NCBI RefSeq assembly: GCF_040412425.1
Contig: NC_089777.1
Coordinates: 37,475,037-37,539,036, forward strand
DNA from: Macrobrachium rosenbergii
Lineage: Eukaryota; Arthropoda; Malacostraca; Decapoda; Palaemonidae
Reading direction: 5' to 3'
DNA: 64,000 nucleotides
Shown here: positions 8,919-19,480 of the stretch, one piece after another
How the letters are laid out: the number at the start of each line of letters is the position of its first letter
How positions within the stretch are numbered: the first letter of the stretch is position 1
Made by a program: the position numbers and the translations under genes
Notes under the pieces: model-generated
What the model was told of the DNA's origin: nothing
Seen by the model: the letters and a program-made list of their open reading frames with translations, nothing else
Databases searched by the model: none

Positions 8919-10765
8919 GGTATTATAGAAAAGTTGTATAAGATGGGCATTAAAGGAAAAATCAGATTTATAAATTTTGTATCAAAAATATGTAAAGGTA
9001 AGAGTTGCAAATCATGTATTGTGACCTTTCTTACAAGAAGGGGGAGTTCCTCAGGGTAGTGTCCTTAGTGTCACCCTCTTTGATGTTGCCATTAATGAAA
9101 CATTAGAAAAGATATCATCACCAGTAAAAGGCTCTTTATTTGTAGATGATTTGGCTCTGTACTGCACAGGATATGATGCAGTATCTACTAGCATGTTCAT
9201 GCAAAGAGCCATCAATAAAGTAAGCAAGTGGGCTAATGAGCAAGGATTTCAGTTTTTCAAATCCAAAAACTGGGATCATTTTACCTTACTCTACTGAAGT
9301 AAAATTTTTAGGAATGGTCTTTGATGAAAAGCTCACTTGGAATAATCATATTGACCAGTTAAAAGTGAAAGTGAAGAGATCACTAAATATTTTAAAAGTT
9401 GTATCTAATTTTAATTGGGGGGCTGATAAGAAATCGTTGTTAAGGCTTTATAATGTATGTTTATCTAAGTTAGATTATGGCTGCCAGGTAGTGTATACTC
9501 ATCTGCTTCAAAGAATAAACCTAAGGAATTGGACGTTTTGCATAATACTGTATGGGGCTAAGGATTTGTACTGGTGCTTTTAGAACTTCATCCATTGAAA
9601 GTATTTTTGTAGACTCCCATCAGCTACCACTGGACTTACGGAGGCATGAGCTAGGTCTGAGATACACCATGCAGCTGAAAAGCTCAAAGGAGAATCTTTC
9701 TTTTGAGATCTTAAAACAGTGTGACTCAAGGCTTTTTGGATGTAGATCTTCAATACCATTTCAAATCAGACAACTGGGTGAATTGGAGGATGAAAGTATA
9801 AAAATGCAGAAGATCCTACAAGTTAAATCCTGCTGTCCCCCCATGGTTTATTCCAGCAATAGATGTCTGCATTAAAGAGATAGAGAGGAAAGGTCGTCCA
9901 GATGAAGAAGTCAGAAACAAGGTTTTGGAGCATGATGAGAGGCATATAAATGACAGGAAAATCTATACTGATGGATCAAAATCAGATGGAGTGGTCTGTA
10001 CCAGACTCCTCATCCATATTCACCACTGAAGCAACAGCCATAGTTGATGCTTTAAATCTTGCATCTGATAAGAAATTTAAATCCACAGTAATATATAGTG
10101 ACTCAAGAAGTGTTATAGAAGCCCTAAAGAAGTTTAATCCTACCCATCCCTTAATTCAAAAGGCTCAGGAATGGCTTTTTTATCTTTGTTTGCCACAAAT
10201 CAGTAAAGTTTTGTTGGATTCCTGGGCACACTGGTTTAGAAGGGAATGAACTGGCAGATAGTAATGCAAAGGATGCTGCAAGATGTGATTTCTTAACTAG
10301 TAAGGTGCCACATTTGACTACGCGTCCATTTAATAGAAGATACATTCGTAAGAAATGGCAGCAGAGGTGGACTTCCCCCACTTTATCCACAAATAGGAAG
10401 TACAGAAATATTAGAAAAAGTATTGATTTTTGGAGTTCGGGTTTTAATCATAACAGAAGGTTCAAGATCAACCTAACATGGCTAAAGATTGGCCATACCC
10501 GCTTCACCCATAGTTATGTTGTAGAGGGAGTTAGTGCCCCAGTTTGTGCTCACTGTGGTGGTCAGCTATACGTTGAGCACATGCTGGTGCACTGTCCTAG
10601 AATTAATCTTCTTAGGGCAAAGTACTTATTAGTGGCAAAGACTCTTTTTAGAAATTTTAAATGATGTTGAGGTAGATAACCATGAGAGAATCTGATCTTT
10701 GTAATGAGATATAATTTAGTATATTAAAGGTTTGTCAGATGTAATTTTTTAGTATATTAAAGATT
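8919..10765 (+). mobile_element. LINE-A, 3' half of an I/Jockey-like LINE (RT, RNase H, C-terminal domain)
   Basis: Coding begins in mid-RT exactly where DIRS-A ends (IIEKLYKMGIKG aligns with IMKQLHKMGICG of LINE-B). The RT blocks GSVLSVTLFDVAIN and LFVDDLALYCTGYD are visible, with both catalytic aspartates present. Then come the thumb (FLGMVFDEKLTWNNHIDQL, 9300-9360; GAFRTSSIESIFVD near 9580), an RNase H at about 9955-10270 (IYTDGSKSDG, AEATAIVDAL-like helix, YSDSRSVIEAL), and a C-terminal region (WQQRWTSPTLSTN, IGHTRFTHSYVVEG, CAHCGG, EHMLVHC). Frames are broken about five times. The upstream half presumably lies left of the window, beyond DIRS-A. The 3' UTR near 10680-10765 contains a short direct repeat and is then cut by DIRS-B. 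Confidence 0.82.
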
Positions 10766-10975
10766 TGTCATTTTTTTTATAAAGTATATATTTTATATAA
10801 GTAACTTACCCAGTAATTACATAGCTATTAGTTTCTTTTAACCATCAGCTCAAAATTTTGAAATTGCGGGTCCGCTTGTTTCTTATGGTGACATGCCCAG
10901 CCCACTTTTGGGTGTAAGAGAAGGTACAGCATAGCAAAGAGCTTCAATTTGTTTCTGCTGGCTGTGGTTGAAGGA
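10766..10975 (+). repeat. left inverted terminal repeat of DIRS-B
   Basis: The stretch from the TTACCCAGTAATTACATAGC motif (10805) to TTTGTTTCTGC (about 10959) is repeated inverted at 13558-13720 with few differences. The outermost AT-rich bases are matched through the internal complementary region instead. Confidence 0.85.
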
Positions 10976-11157
10976 CTGTAGTTGGCAGCAGCTCAAATTT
11001 TGGAATTTATACTTTGCTGGTTGTTAGACTTATCTTCAATTGGTGAAGTATTTAATTTTGTAGCCTTTCAGCATAATTAAGATAGTGTTAGGCGAAATTT
11101 GGTTATTGATTGATGACTCTCTTGCCTTTTTTTGGACTTGTATTGGACTTTCTAGGA

Positions 11158-11605
11158 TGTCTGACACTAGTGGTGCTAACATTAGGTATTGCAGCAAAGG
11201 TTCAATACTAGACTAACTGAGAATCTTACGATTGAACACTGTGTTCAGTGTAGGGGACAAACATGTTCAGTAGATTTACGTTGTGAGGAGTGTAATGACT
11301 GGGATATTAAGAAGTGGAAGACTTTAGATGCACATCTCAGAAACTAGCTAGAGATAGGAAGATGAAAGGTATTGCTAAGGAATCTAGTAAAGCTTTATCT
11401 AGTCAGGATCCATCCACTAAGTCAGATGCAATTGCACTGTAATTTCTTCCAATCCCATTACATCTCCTCCATTTGTGCAACCATCTCCTTTACCTGGCTC
11501 TCACGTTTCTGACCCCCAACACCATCGCCAGTCTGGAGTTGAAAATCGACACTCGCTTTGAATTGATTGTGCAATCGATCGCTAAATTAGCGTCATCGGT
11601 AAGTG
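11158..11605 (+). pseudogene. DIRS-B gag N-terminal fragment
   Basis: ATG 11158 is followed, after a shift, by a Cys-rich stretch (HCVQCRGQTCSVDLRCEEC and DW), which I take to be the start of a DIRS gag. Near 11530-11600 a helical segment reads ELKIDTRFELIVQSIAKLA. Immediately after that the sequence becomes RNase H, so the rest of gag and all of RT have been deleted. The frame holds stops, so it is non-functional. Confidence 0.5.
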
Positions 11606-12060
11606 CTTGTGGATATAAGCGAGTCAAATTACAGGCGATCTTTCTGGGCCTACAGTGCTTCGCTTCAGAAATACTGGGGAGGACAGTAGCAGTGCACTCA
11701 GACAACACGATGGCACTGGCATACATTAAGAAAAAGGAGGAACCCAATCTTTCACCCTGTACGAAGCAGGAAAGGACATTCGTCTTCGGTTACACCAGAA
11801 TGAAACTCAAGTGACAACTCATTTTATTCTGGAAAGACTCAACGTTCTCGCGGATGAATTGAGTTGTCAAAGACAGATCCTCTCCACAGAATGGACATTA
11901 AACCCATTGGTTTGTCTGGATCTGTGGAAGTTCTAGGGGAAACCAATGATAGATTTGTTCGCGTCCCCCAGAAATCACCGACTTCCTCTCTTCTGCTCAC
12001 CAGTTCCAGATCCCTTGGCATTGGCGACTGATGCAGTGTTGCAGGATTGGTCCAACAAAG
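11605..12060 (+). pseudogene. DIRS-B RNase H and following region
   Basis: The frame continues with LQAIFLGLQCFASEILGRT, then VAVHSDNTMALAYIKK, a DIRS-type RNase H stretch with the Asp of HSDN. Shifted frames after 11820 read NVLADELSRQ (end of RNase H) and PLVCLDLWKFW, LFASPRNHRLPLFCSP, which is the conserved segment between RNase H and recombinase in DIRS elements. It is a minus-RT derivative and frames are broken. Confidence 0.68.
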
Positions 12061-12099
12061 ACCTGTTTGCATTTCCCCCATTCGGTTTAGTGTAGCAGA

Positions 12100-12908
12100 A
12101 ATAGTGGACTTTCTCCTGTTCCTATGCTCTGCTAAAGGACTTTCTACCTCTACCATTAAAGGATACAGAGCTATGCTTAGCTAAGTTTTTCGCCATAAAG
12201 GGATGGCCTTATCGTTGAACCAGGATTTGTCCAACCTGGTTAAGTCCTTTGACACCGCAAAGCCTAAGAAAAAACCTTTGCTGTCCTGGAACTTAGATGT
12301 GGTCCTTAAGTGACTTTCCAGTCACTTTTTGAGCCCATGCAATCTATCTCTTTAAGGGATCTAACTAGGAAGACACTTTTTCTGGTCCCCTTGGCCACCG
12401 CTAAGAGGTCCAGTGAAATCCATGCTTTAGACAGAAACCTAGGATTTTCTCAGGGAAGGGCAGTTTGCTCCTTTTCCCTAGACTTTCTGGCTAAGAACGA
12501 ATTGCCATCGTTCTTTTATGATCAAGAACTTGTCCGAGATAGTGGGTCCATCTGAAGAAGAAAGAACTCTTTGTCCAGTAAGGGCCTTTAAGTTTTATCT
12601 TCACAGAACAAAGGACATTTGTGGTACTTCAAGAAACCTTTGGTCTTCTGTGAAATATCCCTTTAGACCCCTGTCTAAGAATGCCCTGGCATTTCTCTGA
12701 GGAATCCGATTTCCGAAGCACATTCCATGGTGAACGAAGACTCGCTCTCATCTTTAAAGATAAAACCCACAAGATAAGAGCAGTCGCTAAATCTTTGGTG
12801 TTAAAGCGTAATCTATCCCTTATGTCAATTGCACAAGCGATGTTTTGGAAGTGCAAGTTGGTGTTTGTGTCGCATTATTTAGGGGATATTGAGACGACTT
12901 ACGATTAA
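12100..12908 (+). pseudogene. DIRS-B tyrosine recombinase
   Basis: The N-terminal SAM-like part (AKGLSTSTIKGYRAML) is followed by LTRKTLFLVPLATAKRSSEI, the block with the first catalytic Arg (ARxSEL in relatives; here KRSSEI, altered). LCPVRAFKFYLHRT comes next, then HKIRAVAKSL with the His-x-x-Arg pair, and SHYLGDIE with the candidate nucleophile Tyr. The order fits a DIRS recombinase, which integrates a circular DNA copy. At least three frame changes disable it. Coding ends near the TAA at 12906. Confidence 0.75.
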
Positions 12909-13416
12909 TGCAGTACCTTGGGTCCGTTTTACGCGGCTGAAGTGGTGTTGGGGAAGGAAACGTAGAAAGCAATGTACTTTCTTCAATCTCTTTGCCTTGC
13001 CTAGGGTGTTGAGTTTTGGGGAGCTTGGGAGTATTATGTACTTGGAGTACCCTCCATTCTTTTGGTTTTATGGTTGGGTATTGGTGTTTTTAATTTGATT
13101 TTTGGTGGTTATGGTGACTATTTACTCTGGTTATTTCATTTGGTACTGCGCCCTGGGCAGGGGCATCTTGTTGTACTTTGCTAGCCATCGGAATTTAGTC
13201 CATCACTACAAAGCACCCACTGTAGTAGTAGGGCCTCAAGGCTTTACTGCCTCGCCTCTACTGGATGAGTGCCAACCAAAGGCAGTATCTTATTGTAGCA
13301 GCTCTCTTATCAGGAAAGGTTCAACAACATTGATTCAATGTTAGCAAATTTCTACTCTCAAACTCATTACTGTTAATAATGTTTTGGGGTAGATATGTCC
13401 AACATTCCCACCTCCA

Positions 13417-13522
13417 TTCAATGTGGGAATCAGCTATGTAATTACTGGGTAAGTTACTTTATATAAAAATGACATTTTTATAATAAAATAGTTTTATATA
13501 TACTTACCAGTAATTACATAAT
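13417..13522 (+). repeat. internal complementary region of DIRS-B
   Basis: The first half (GCTATGTAATTACTGGGTAA onward) is the reverse complement of the element's left end. The second half (AAAATGACATTTTTATAATA onward) is the reverse complement of its right end. The arrangement joins the two outer ends back to back, diagnostic for DIRS-like elements. Confidence 0.85.
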
Positions 13523-13557
13523 CTGAGCCCACCTGCCTCCCCTCACTTGGACATAAG

Positions 13558-13757
13558 GGCAGAAACAAATTGAAGCTCTTTGCTATGTTGTACCTTCTCT
13601 TACACCTGAAAGTGGGCGTGGCATGTCGCCATAACTATAACAAACTAGCCGACCCACAATTTCAAAATTTTGAGCTGCTGGTTAAAAGAAACTAATAGCT
13701 ATGTAATTACTGGGTAAGTATATATAAAACTTTATTTTATTATAAAAATGTCATTTT
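13558..13757 (-). repeat. right inverted terminal repeat of DIRS-B
   Basis: Reverse complement of 10800-10962, extended by an AT-rich end that matches the internal complementary region. Confidence 0.85.
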
Positions 13758-14094
13758 TAAATATAAAAGTGTTATTTTTTTTTATGGGTTTTATTTAATA
13801 TTCTTCATTTTTTACATTCATGTTTTAACACTGAATTTTACTAGTACAGTATGTTACCATTCACCTTTCCATTATCAGTCATCATTATCAGAGACTTACA
13901 TCATTATATTAATATATTTAAAATATCATATTTCATGGGTTCTGGTGCTTGCTCTTCAAGACCTAAATTTCATAATCAATCAATTCAAACCTCCTCCTTA
14001 AACAGTGAATAAAATGAGAATTCGTACACACTTAAAATATTTATCAAAAAATTACTCGTATTACACCAGAACTCCATGGACAACATACAGTAGA
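13758..14094. other. AT-rich spacer, nothing recognised
   Basis: AT-rich sequence after DIRS-B with no reading frame or repeat match that I can see. Confidence 0.6.
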
Positions 14095-14400
14095 GCATAT
14101 AAGTCGAAAAGGTCCACATTACGCAATGTACACAGATGGATCTAAATCAGAACAGAGAGTGGGATGTGCTGCAGTATCCTAAGACAAAACTTATCAATCC
14201 TCTCTACCTAATAATGCTTCAATATTCACAGCAGAGCTGTGCTTACATGCTGCGGCCATAAAATTAAAGAAACATCACTCTATAATTTTGTGATTTTTAG
14301 TGACTCAAGAAGCACTTATCAAGAAGCTGTTCAGTTACAAACCAACAAATAGTATTGTACAACAAATTACTAAGAGATTCAGAGCTGATGAAACATGGTT
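14095..14400 (+). pseudogene. LINE RNase H fragment
   Basis: A short coding relic reads HYAMYTDGSKSEQRVGCAAV, then ASIFTAELCLHAAAIKL, then after a shift VIFSDSRST. These are the three active-site blocks of the RNase H found at the end of the LINEs in this window. No RT or C-terminal domain accompanies it. It is not collinear with LINE-A, whose RNase H is at 9955, so it is a separate insertion or remnant. Confidence 0.7.
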
Positions 14401-14453
14401 TTTCGGCAACAACTTTTCACCAAAGCATCGGATAAAGGTAGAAGGTAGCAAGT

Positions 14454-15499
14454 GTATATTTTATAACCCTACCTAATTTTTGTAAGTATTATATGGTACC
14501 TAAGTTCGATAGTTTTGAAATTTATAGAGTAAAATGAAGTCGCTGATGCCGGAACCGAGAAAATCAGAGACAAGAATCCTATAACAATTCCCCCTCGAGT
14601 AGGACGCCTTGACGAGGTGTGGGGCTAAGGGACCCTGGCCTTTGGGCCCAGGTCCTGATGAATCATCGTATGCAGTTTTTGGTTTAAATGGCGTGGACAT
14701 TTCCACATTCGCAAAATTTTACTGCTTAGGTGAGTCTGAGAAGGGATTGTTTTTTTGAAGGGGTTCGCATTCGAAGCTAATGTGGGAGTTGTGGTGGTTA
14801 AGTTGCCACCCGATATGGTTTGGACCTAAGAGATGGTGATGGGATTTTTCCCATTGCTGCCTTGAGGGCGGAACCATCTCTGGGGATCAGCCCATCGGAA
14901 TCCAGGGTGGGGGGGGCTGGTATTTGGAGGCAGGACTCCTGGCTTTTGTCCGGAAGCCCACCAGTACTGTTGGAGTGGGGAGTCAGCCCCCATTAGCAGG
15001 GGTAGAACTCCCAGCAGGCAGATTGGCTTATACCTGGGCCACTGCAAGCGTGTTGGTGCTATCCTGAAAGGGTAGGGTATGGGATTGGCTGTTGGGAGTC
15101 AACTCTCACTTGTGGCATTGGTGGAGAATGCAAATACCTGACTGATCCACGATACTTTCTTGATATAACCAAGCAGTTTTGGATGGGTGGATGAACCAGT
15201 TTGTGTGTGGTGGTCTGATGTGTGCATACTTGGTATCTTGGGGTCTCCTCGTGGGCTTAGTCAGTGTGTTGGGGTGGGGAAGCTGGGCAGTAGAAGCTGC
15301 CCAGTTTTTCCTTTTTGATGTGCCGATGGGGTCTGTGCGGGGCCTCTTGGTTGTCAGGTGTGCGCTTTTTGGACTTCTGCATGTGGACTGGTTTAAATTT
15401 ATGGATTTGGCTTTTCTCCCTCCCCTGGATCCGACAACTTAACGGCACTGGCAACGACTTCTGGCATGAACATGGATATGAGCTTGGCTGTTGGACAGA
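14454..15499 (+). other. presumed 5' region of LINE-B, partly shared with 22640-22780
   Basis: Bases 14454-14590 match the reverse complement of about 22640-22780, sharing the motif CCCTACCTAATTTTTG and the sequence around it. The rest (14590-15440) is GC-richer than its surroundings and lacks a convincing frame. It leads into ORF1 of LINE-B, so I infer a 5' UTR with internal promoter, but the 5' end is not defined by a target duplication. Confidence 0.4.
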
Positions 15500-15520
15500 A
15501 CCAAACGCTGAGACACCGGG

Positions 15521-17356
15521 GTGTTAGTAAATCTGGTTGGTTTGATTCAAACAATATTCAAACAATATTATTGCACTAATGTCAGCTTGTCATTAGATTA
15601 TGAATGTTTATACAGTGTAGTAAAACAATTTGGCAAAGTGGAAAGAATTAGATTAATTATAGAAAAAGATAAGCAGTCATTTTCTGCTTTTGTTAAAGTT
15701 TCCTCTCCCTTGGAAGCTAGAGAGGCACAACAAAGACTCCATGGCCACATTTTGAATGACTCAGTTCTCAGCACAAAAGTGTTTTCAGTGAAAAACTTAA
15801 ATGATGACCCATTTGATTTTATTCCTAAGACTGAAGAACAATGATCAGCCCCATGTACCAGAGCTCTTCCTCCCCCTTTATGGCATATTGCTATCTACAA
15901 GGAGGGAGGGAAAAATTTAATAAAAGCTGCTGAATGCATTGAGAGCAAGGTTGGTCCCATTCCCATTGGAAATTTAAAATGCTGTGGAAAGAACCTTCTA
16001 ATAAAAGCTGGTAATGAGACTCCAGCAGTTCTGCTATCAAATTTTAAACCACCTGAAGGTGGAAATATTGAATGTATTTCATCTCACAGATTCTTTAACA
16101 CACTAAAGGGGTAGTTTACTCAAAAGACTTGCATGTTTTTAAAGAGGAGGAGATTCTCCATCGATGTCCTCCTTGTGTATCTCATGTTAAAAAACTGGAT
16201 GGGGATGCAGCTATCCTTTTAACCTTCTCCTCCAACTACCTACCTGATACCATCATTGTTGGCCATGAGAGGATGCAGGTTAAGAAATATAAAAGAAATC
16301 CTAAACAGTGTTGCAAATGCTTTGAATATGGCCACATTCAAAATTCTTGTGATAATAATAAAAGATGTCCTGTGTGCTCTGCAGAGCACAATAATTTTGA
16401 TGAGTGTGAAGCAGCCCGATACTGTTTCCTATGTAATGGTGAGCACCCTCCAGATACTAGGGCTTGCCCAAGATATAGATTTGAACAAGAAGTGTTGGGA
16501 GTGGCTGGTAACGAACTTGTCAGCATTAGCAAAGCAAAGCGGCCGGTAATGGGGGCAAACAAAAGTGCCAACTCTACCTATGCTTCTGCAATAAAACTTA
16601 TGAAAAATTCTAGCAATGTAAGGCCACCAATAACTGCATCTGATAGTAGATATTGTAAACCTGCTATTCCTCTGACTGTAAATAATGATGAAAATCTCCA
16701 AACTCGTCAGATACTTTCATTGGCAAGTGCTTTGGAGTCCAATACCAAAAATTGTACTTCCAAGAGCACAGAAAATTTATCTTCCAGAGTCAATACAAAA
16801 GCCACCTCTACGATACCTGCCAATTCATCTCCAAAAATATGTGTGCCAAAATCAACTACTAATTCAGGAAGATGTTCTAAAAATACTTCAAACAAAAATA
16901 AGTTAAAGGAACAACCCCAATTAGATAGCCCTAGTTCAGAGCCATCAATCGTCACAGCCACAAGCAAAAATAATAGCAAAGCTATAATTATAACTACCAA
17001 GAAGCACACAACAAGTACACCCAAATAATGATATAGCTTTACAATAAAAGCTTGGAATGGGTTCAGTGTTTTGGAAGAGATCTCTCCTCCTAGAAAGGTG
17101 GTTCCAAAAGTAGATTCAGAACAAAAACATCTTGAGTTCAGTTCAGTCTTGCCTCCCTAAAACAAATAGGATTAGTGATGCACAGAATCACAGTAGAAAT
17201 TCTGAACATCAGGATCATAATAAAGAATATGAAGATCAACCAAAGACCCTGAATTGCAATTCAGATGAAAAGGGATTAAGAAAACAATCTCTTATAAAGG
17301 AGAATTTCCAACTCCACCCTAGGAACAGTACTTCCCCTCCAAGGAGTGGGAAGTAG
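15521..17356 (+). pseudogene. LINE-B ORF1, RRM-like and CCHC protein
   Basis: 15521-15844 gives an RRM-like fold pattern (CLYSVVKQFGKVERIRLI, then FSAFVKVSSPLEAREAQQRL). After a stop at 15842 a related region continues (NLIKAAECIESKVGPIPIGN, then ECISSHRFFNTLKG). 16129-17028 contains a cluster of zinc knuckles (CCKCFEYGHIQNSC, CPVCSAEHNNFDEC, CFLCNGEHPPDTRAC) and a Ser/Thr/Lys/Asn-rich tail. A further shifted stretch (17132-17356) extends that tail. ORF1 proteins bind LINE RNA and chaperone target-primed reverse transcription. Internal stops at 15842 and 16111 and a shift near 17030 break this copy. Confidence 0.8.
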
Positions 17357-17379
17357 CACATTTTATCACCTTAGCATTC

Positions 17380-18060
17380 ATGCTCGATATCCTTCAGTGG
17401 AACTGTAAAGGTCTCGGAGCCCGTACAGAAGACCTTAAAGTTTTAATGCATGAATTCAATCCAGGGATTATATGCCTACAGGAAACAGTGTTAGGCAACT
17501 CTCCTTATAATCCTGGACTAAATTATTCAATATTTAAATCATTTCCCCCAATTGGTGATTGTGTCCATGGAGGTGCTGCAATTATTATTAATAAATCTCT
17601 ACAGCACTCCACAATACAACTAAATACGACTCTACAAGCTGTTGCTATTTCAGTCATTTTGGAAGAGAGGATAACAATCTGCTCCTTGTACCCTCCATCA
17701 GACCTTGCTTTTAATATTGGAGATATTCGGTCCTTAATTGACCAATTTCCAGCTCCTTTGCTTCTCCTAGGTGATTTTAATGTCCACAACCCCTTTTGGG
17801 GAAGTCCATTTTTAGACAGTAAAGGGAAATTAATCGAAAACATTATTGACAGGAATGATGTTACCCTATATAATAATGGATCAATGACCTTCCACAACAT
17901 TAATGATAATCATTTCTATGCACTGGACCTTAGTATTTCTTCAGCAAGTATCCACCTTGATTTCAATTGATATGTTAATGAAGATTTAAATGGAAGTGAT
18001 CACTACCCGATCCATTTGAAATATGCTCTGAATGCTCCATCTGAAGTTTTACCTAAGTGG
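17380..18060 (+). pseudogene. LINE-B ORF2 AP-like endonuclease
   Basis: The motifs of an apurinic-like endonuclease appear in order: ILQWNCKGLGAR (Asn), IICLQETVLG (Glu), CSLYPPSDL, LLLLGDFNVHNPFWGS (Asp, Asn), ALDLSISSAS and, after a TGA at 17968, GSDHYPIHL (catalytic Asp-His). It nicks target DNA to prime reverse transcription. All key residues are present; the only interruption is the single stop before the SDH motif. The start at 17380 is the first ATG after ORF1. Confidence 0.88.
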
Positions 18061-19480
18061 AAGGTAGAGGATGCAGACTAGGATAAATTCAGTAAGGGTG
18101 TCAATCTAGATAGGGAGTTTGAGTCCTTTCATTCTCATCTAGATGCATATGATTACTTTATTGGATCTACTTTGAAGAGTGCTGAAGGCTCGATTCCAAA
18201 AACAAAAGGCAAACCTCGTAGACCTGCAGTTCCTTGGTGGAATGAGACGTGGTATTCTGAGGAAAGTGACCAGGAAGTGCTACAGACATTACAAAACTAG
18301 TGGCTTCCCTCAGTCTAAATTAATCTACAAACCTGCTTTACCATATTAATGGAATGAACTCCAAGACCCCACAGAGAGTGATGTGGCACAAAATAAGGAA
18401 ATTGAGTGAAAAATTTGTCACCATTACCCTCATTAAAAATAAATGACACTCAAATCACAGAGCCCACTGAAGTTGCCAATGAGCTAGGAAAACACTTTTC
18501 TAAAGTTTCCAGCCCTAACAAGTATTCTTCAGAATTTCAAAGATTAGGAATTCTGAAATGACTCTGAAATGTGATTCAGGAAAATCTGAACCATAAAACT
18601 GCAAATTTTCCCTAAGAGAATTTTGTGAGGCACTCTTCTCAAGTGAATCCACAGCTCCAGGTGAGGATACAATTGTAAATGAAATGCTTAAACACCTCCC
18701 AGATGATGGCAAAAAATATTTACTCAAGATTATAAACAAAATATGGGAAACAGGAATCTTACCCAAGGACTGGAAAATATCCATAACTGTTCCTATTAAA
18801 AAGCCTAATAAAGATGCTTCCCAAGCCGCCAGCTATAAACCAATAGCTCTTACCAGCTGTGTGTGAAAGCTGATGGGGAAAATGATAAATACCAGACTAG
18901 TTTGGCACCTGAGAACCAAAGGATTAATATTGCCATTTCAATTTGGTTTCAGGAAAAACTGCTCCACCCTTGATCCCTTGCTGAGGCTGACCAGCCAAAT
19001 CCAGCAAGGATTCACCAAACAATGTCAGACCATCGGCATATTTTTTTACTTTGAGAAAGCATATGACACTACCTGGAGAATTGGCATCATGAAACAATTG
19101 CACAAGATGGGCATATGTGGAAGAATGATCAGGTTTATATATTCCTTTTTAACAGACAGATTTTTTAAGGTAGGAAACTCCCTCTCCCAACCTTTTATGC
19201 AGGAGGAAGGAGTTCCCCAAGGAAGCATTTTAAGTGTAACACTTTTCAGTGGCAATAGATTGTGTGGTTGAAAAAAAAATGCTCGCTTTTTGTCGACAAC
19301 CTTGCAATATACTGCACAGGATATAATTCCTTGTCTGTATATAAACATTTGCAAAGGTCTATTCATGCTATTACTAAGTGGGCTGATGAGAATGGTTTTA
19401 AATTCTCTTCTTCCAAAACAGTTGCAGTAAGATTTACCAGGTGCCGGCATGTGGAAGAGTTCCCACACGTAGTCTAAAAG
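18061..19480 (+). pseudogene. LINE-B ORF2 linker and reverse transcriptase
   Basis: After a linker (WKVEDAD at 18059, PAVPWWNETWYSEE at 18225) the RT runs from about 18590: SSESTAPGED-like block, KISITVPIKKPNKDASQAAS, YKPIALTSCV, LILPFQFGFRKNCSTLDPLL, FFYFEKAYDTTWR, EGVPQGSILSVTLF and LFVDNLAIYCTGYN. Two active-site changes are visible: FYFEKAYD has lost the usual Asp of block A, and FVDN replaces FVDD. Stops at 18866 and 19271 and several shifts confirm it is a pseudogene. The intact FVDD in LINE-A shows the ancestral state. Confidence 0.85.

Larger units (their letters stand above)
10766..13757 (+). mobile_element. DIRS-B, internally deleted DIRS-like element
   Basis: Inverted terminal repeats (10766-10975 and 13558-13757) flank a 3 kb element with an internal complementary region at 13417-13522. 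Inside are a gag N-terminus, then directly an RNase H and a tyrosine recombinase; the RT is missing. Full-length relatives are larger (DIRS-C is 8 kb). Both flanks are AT-rich. The left flank is the 3' UTR of LINE-A. No target duplication is seen, as expected for this class. The ends are approximate to about 10 bases because they run into T/A tracts. Confidence 0.82.
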
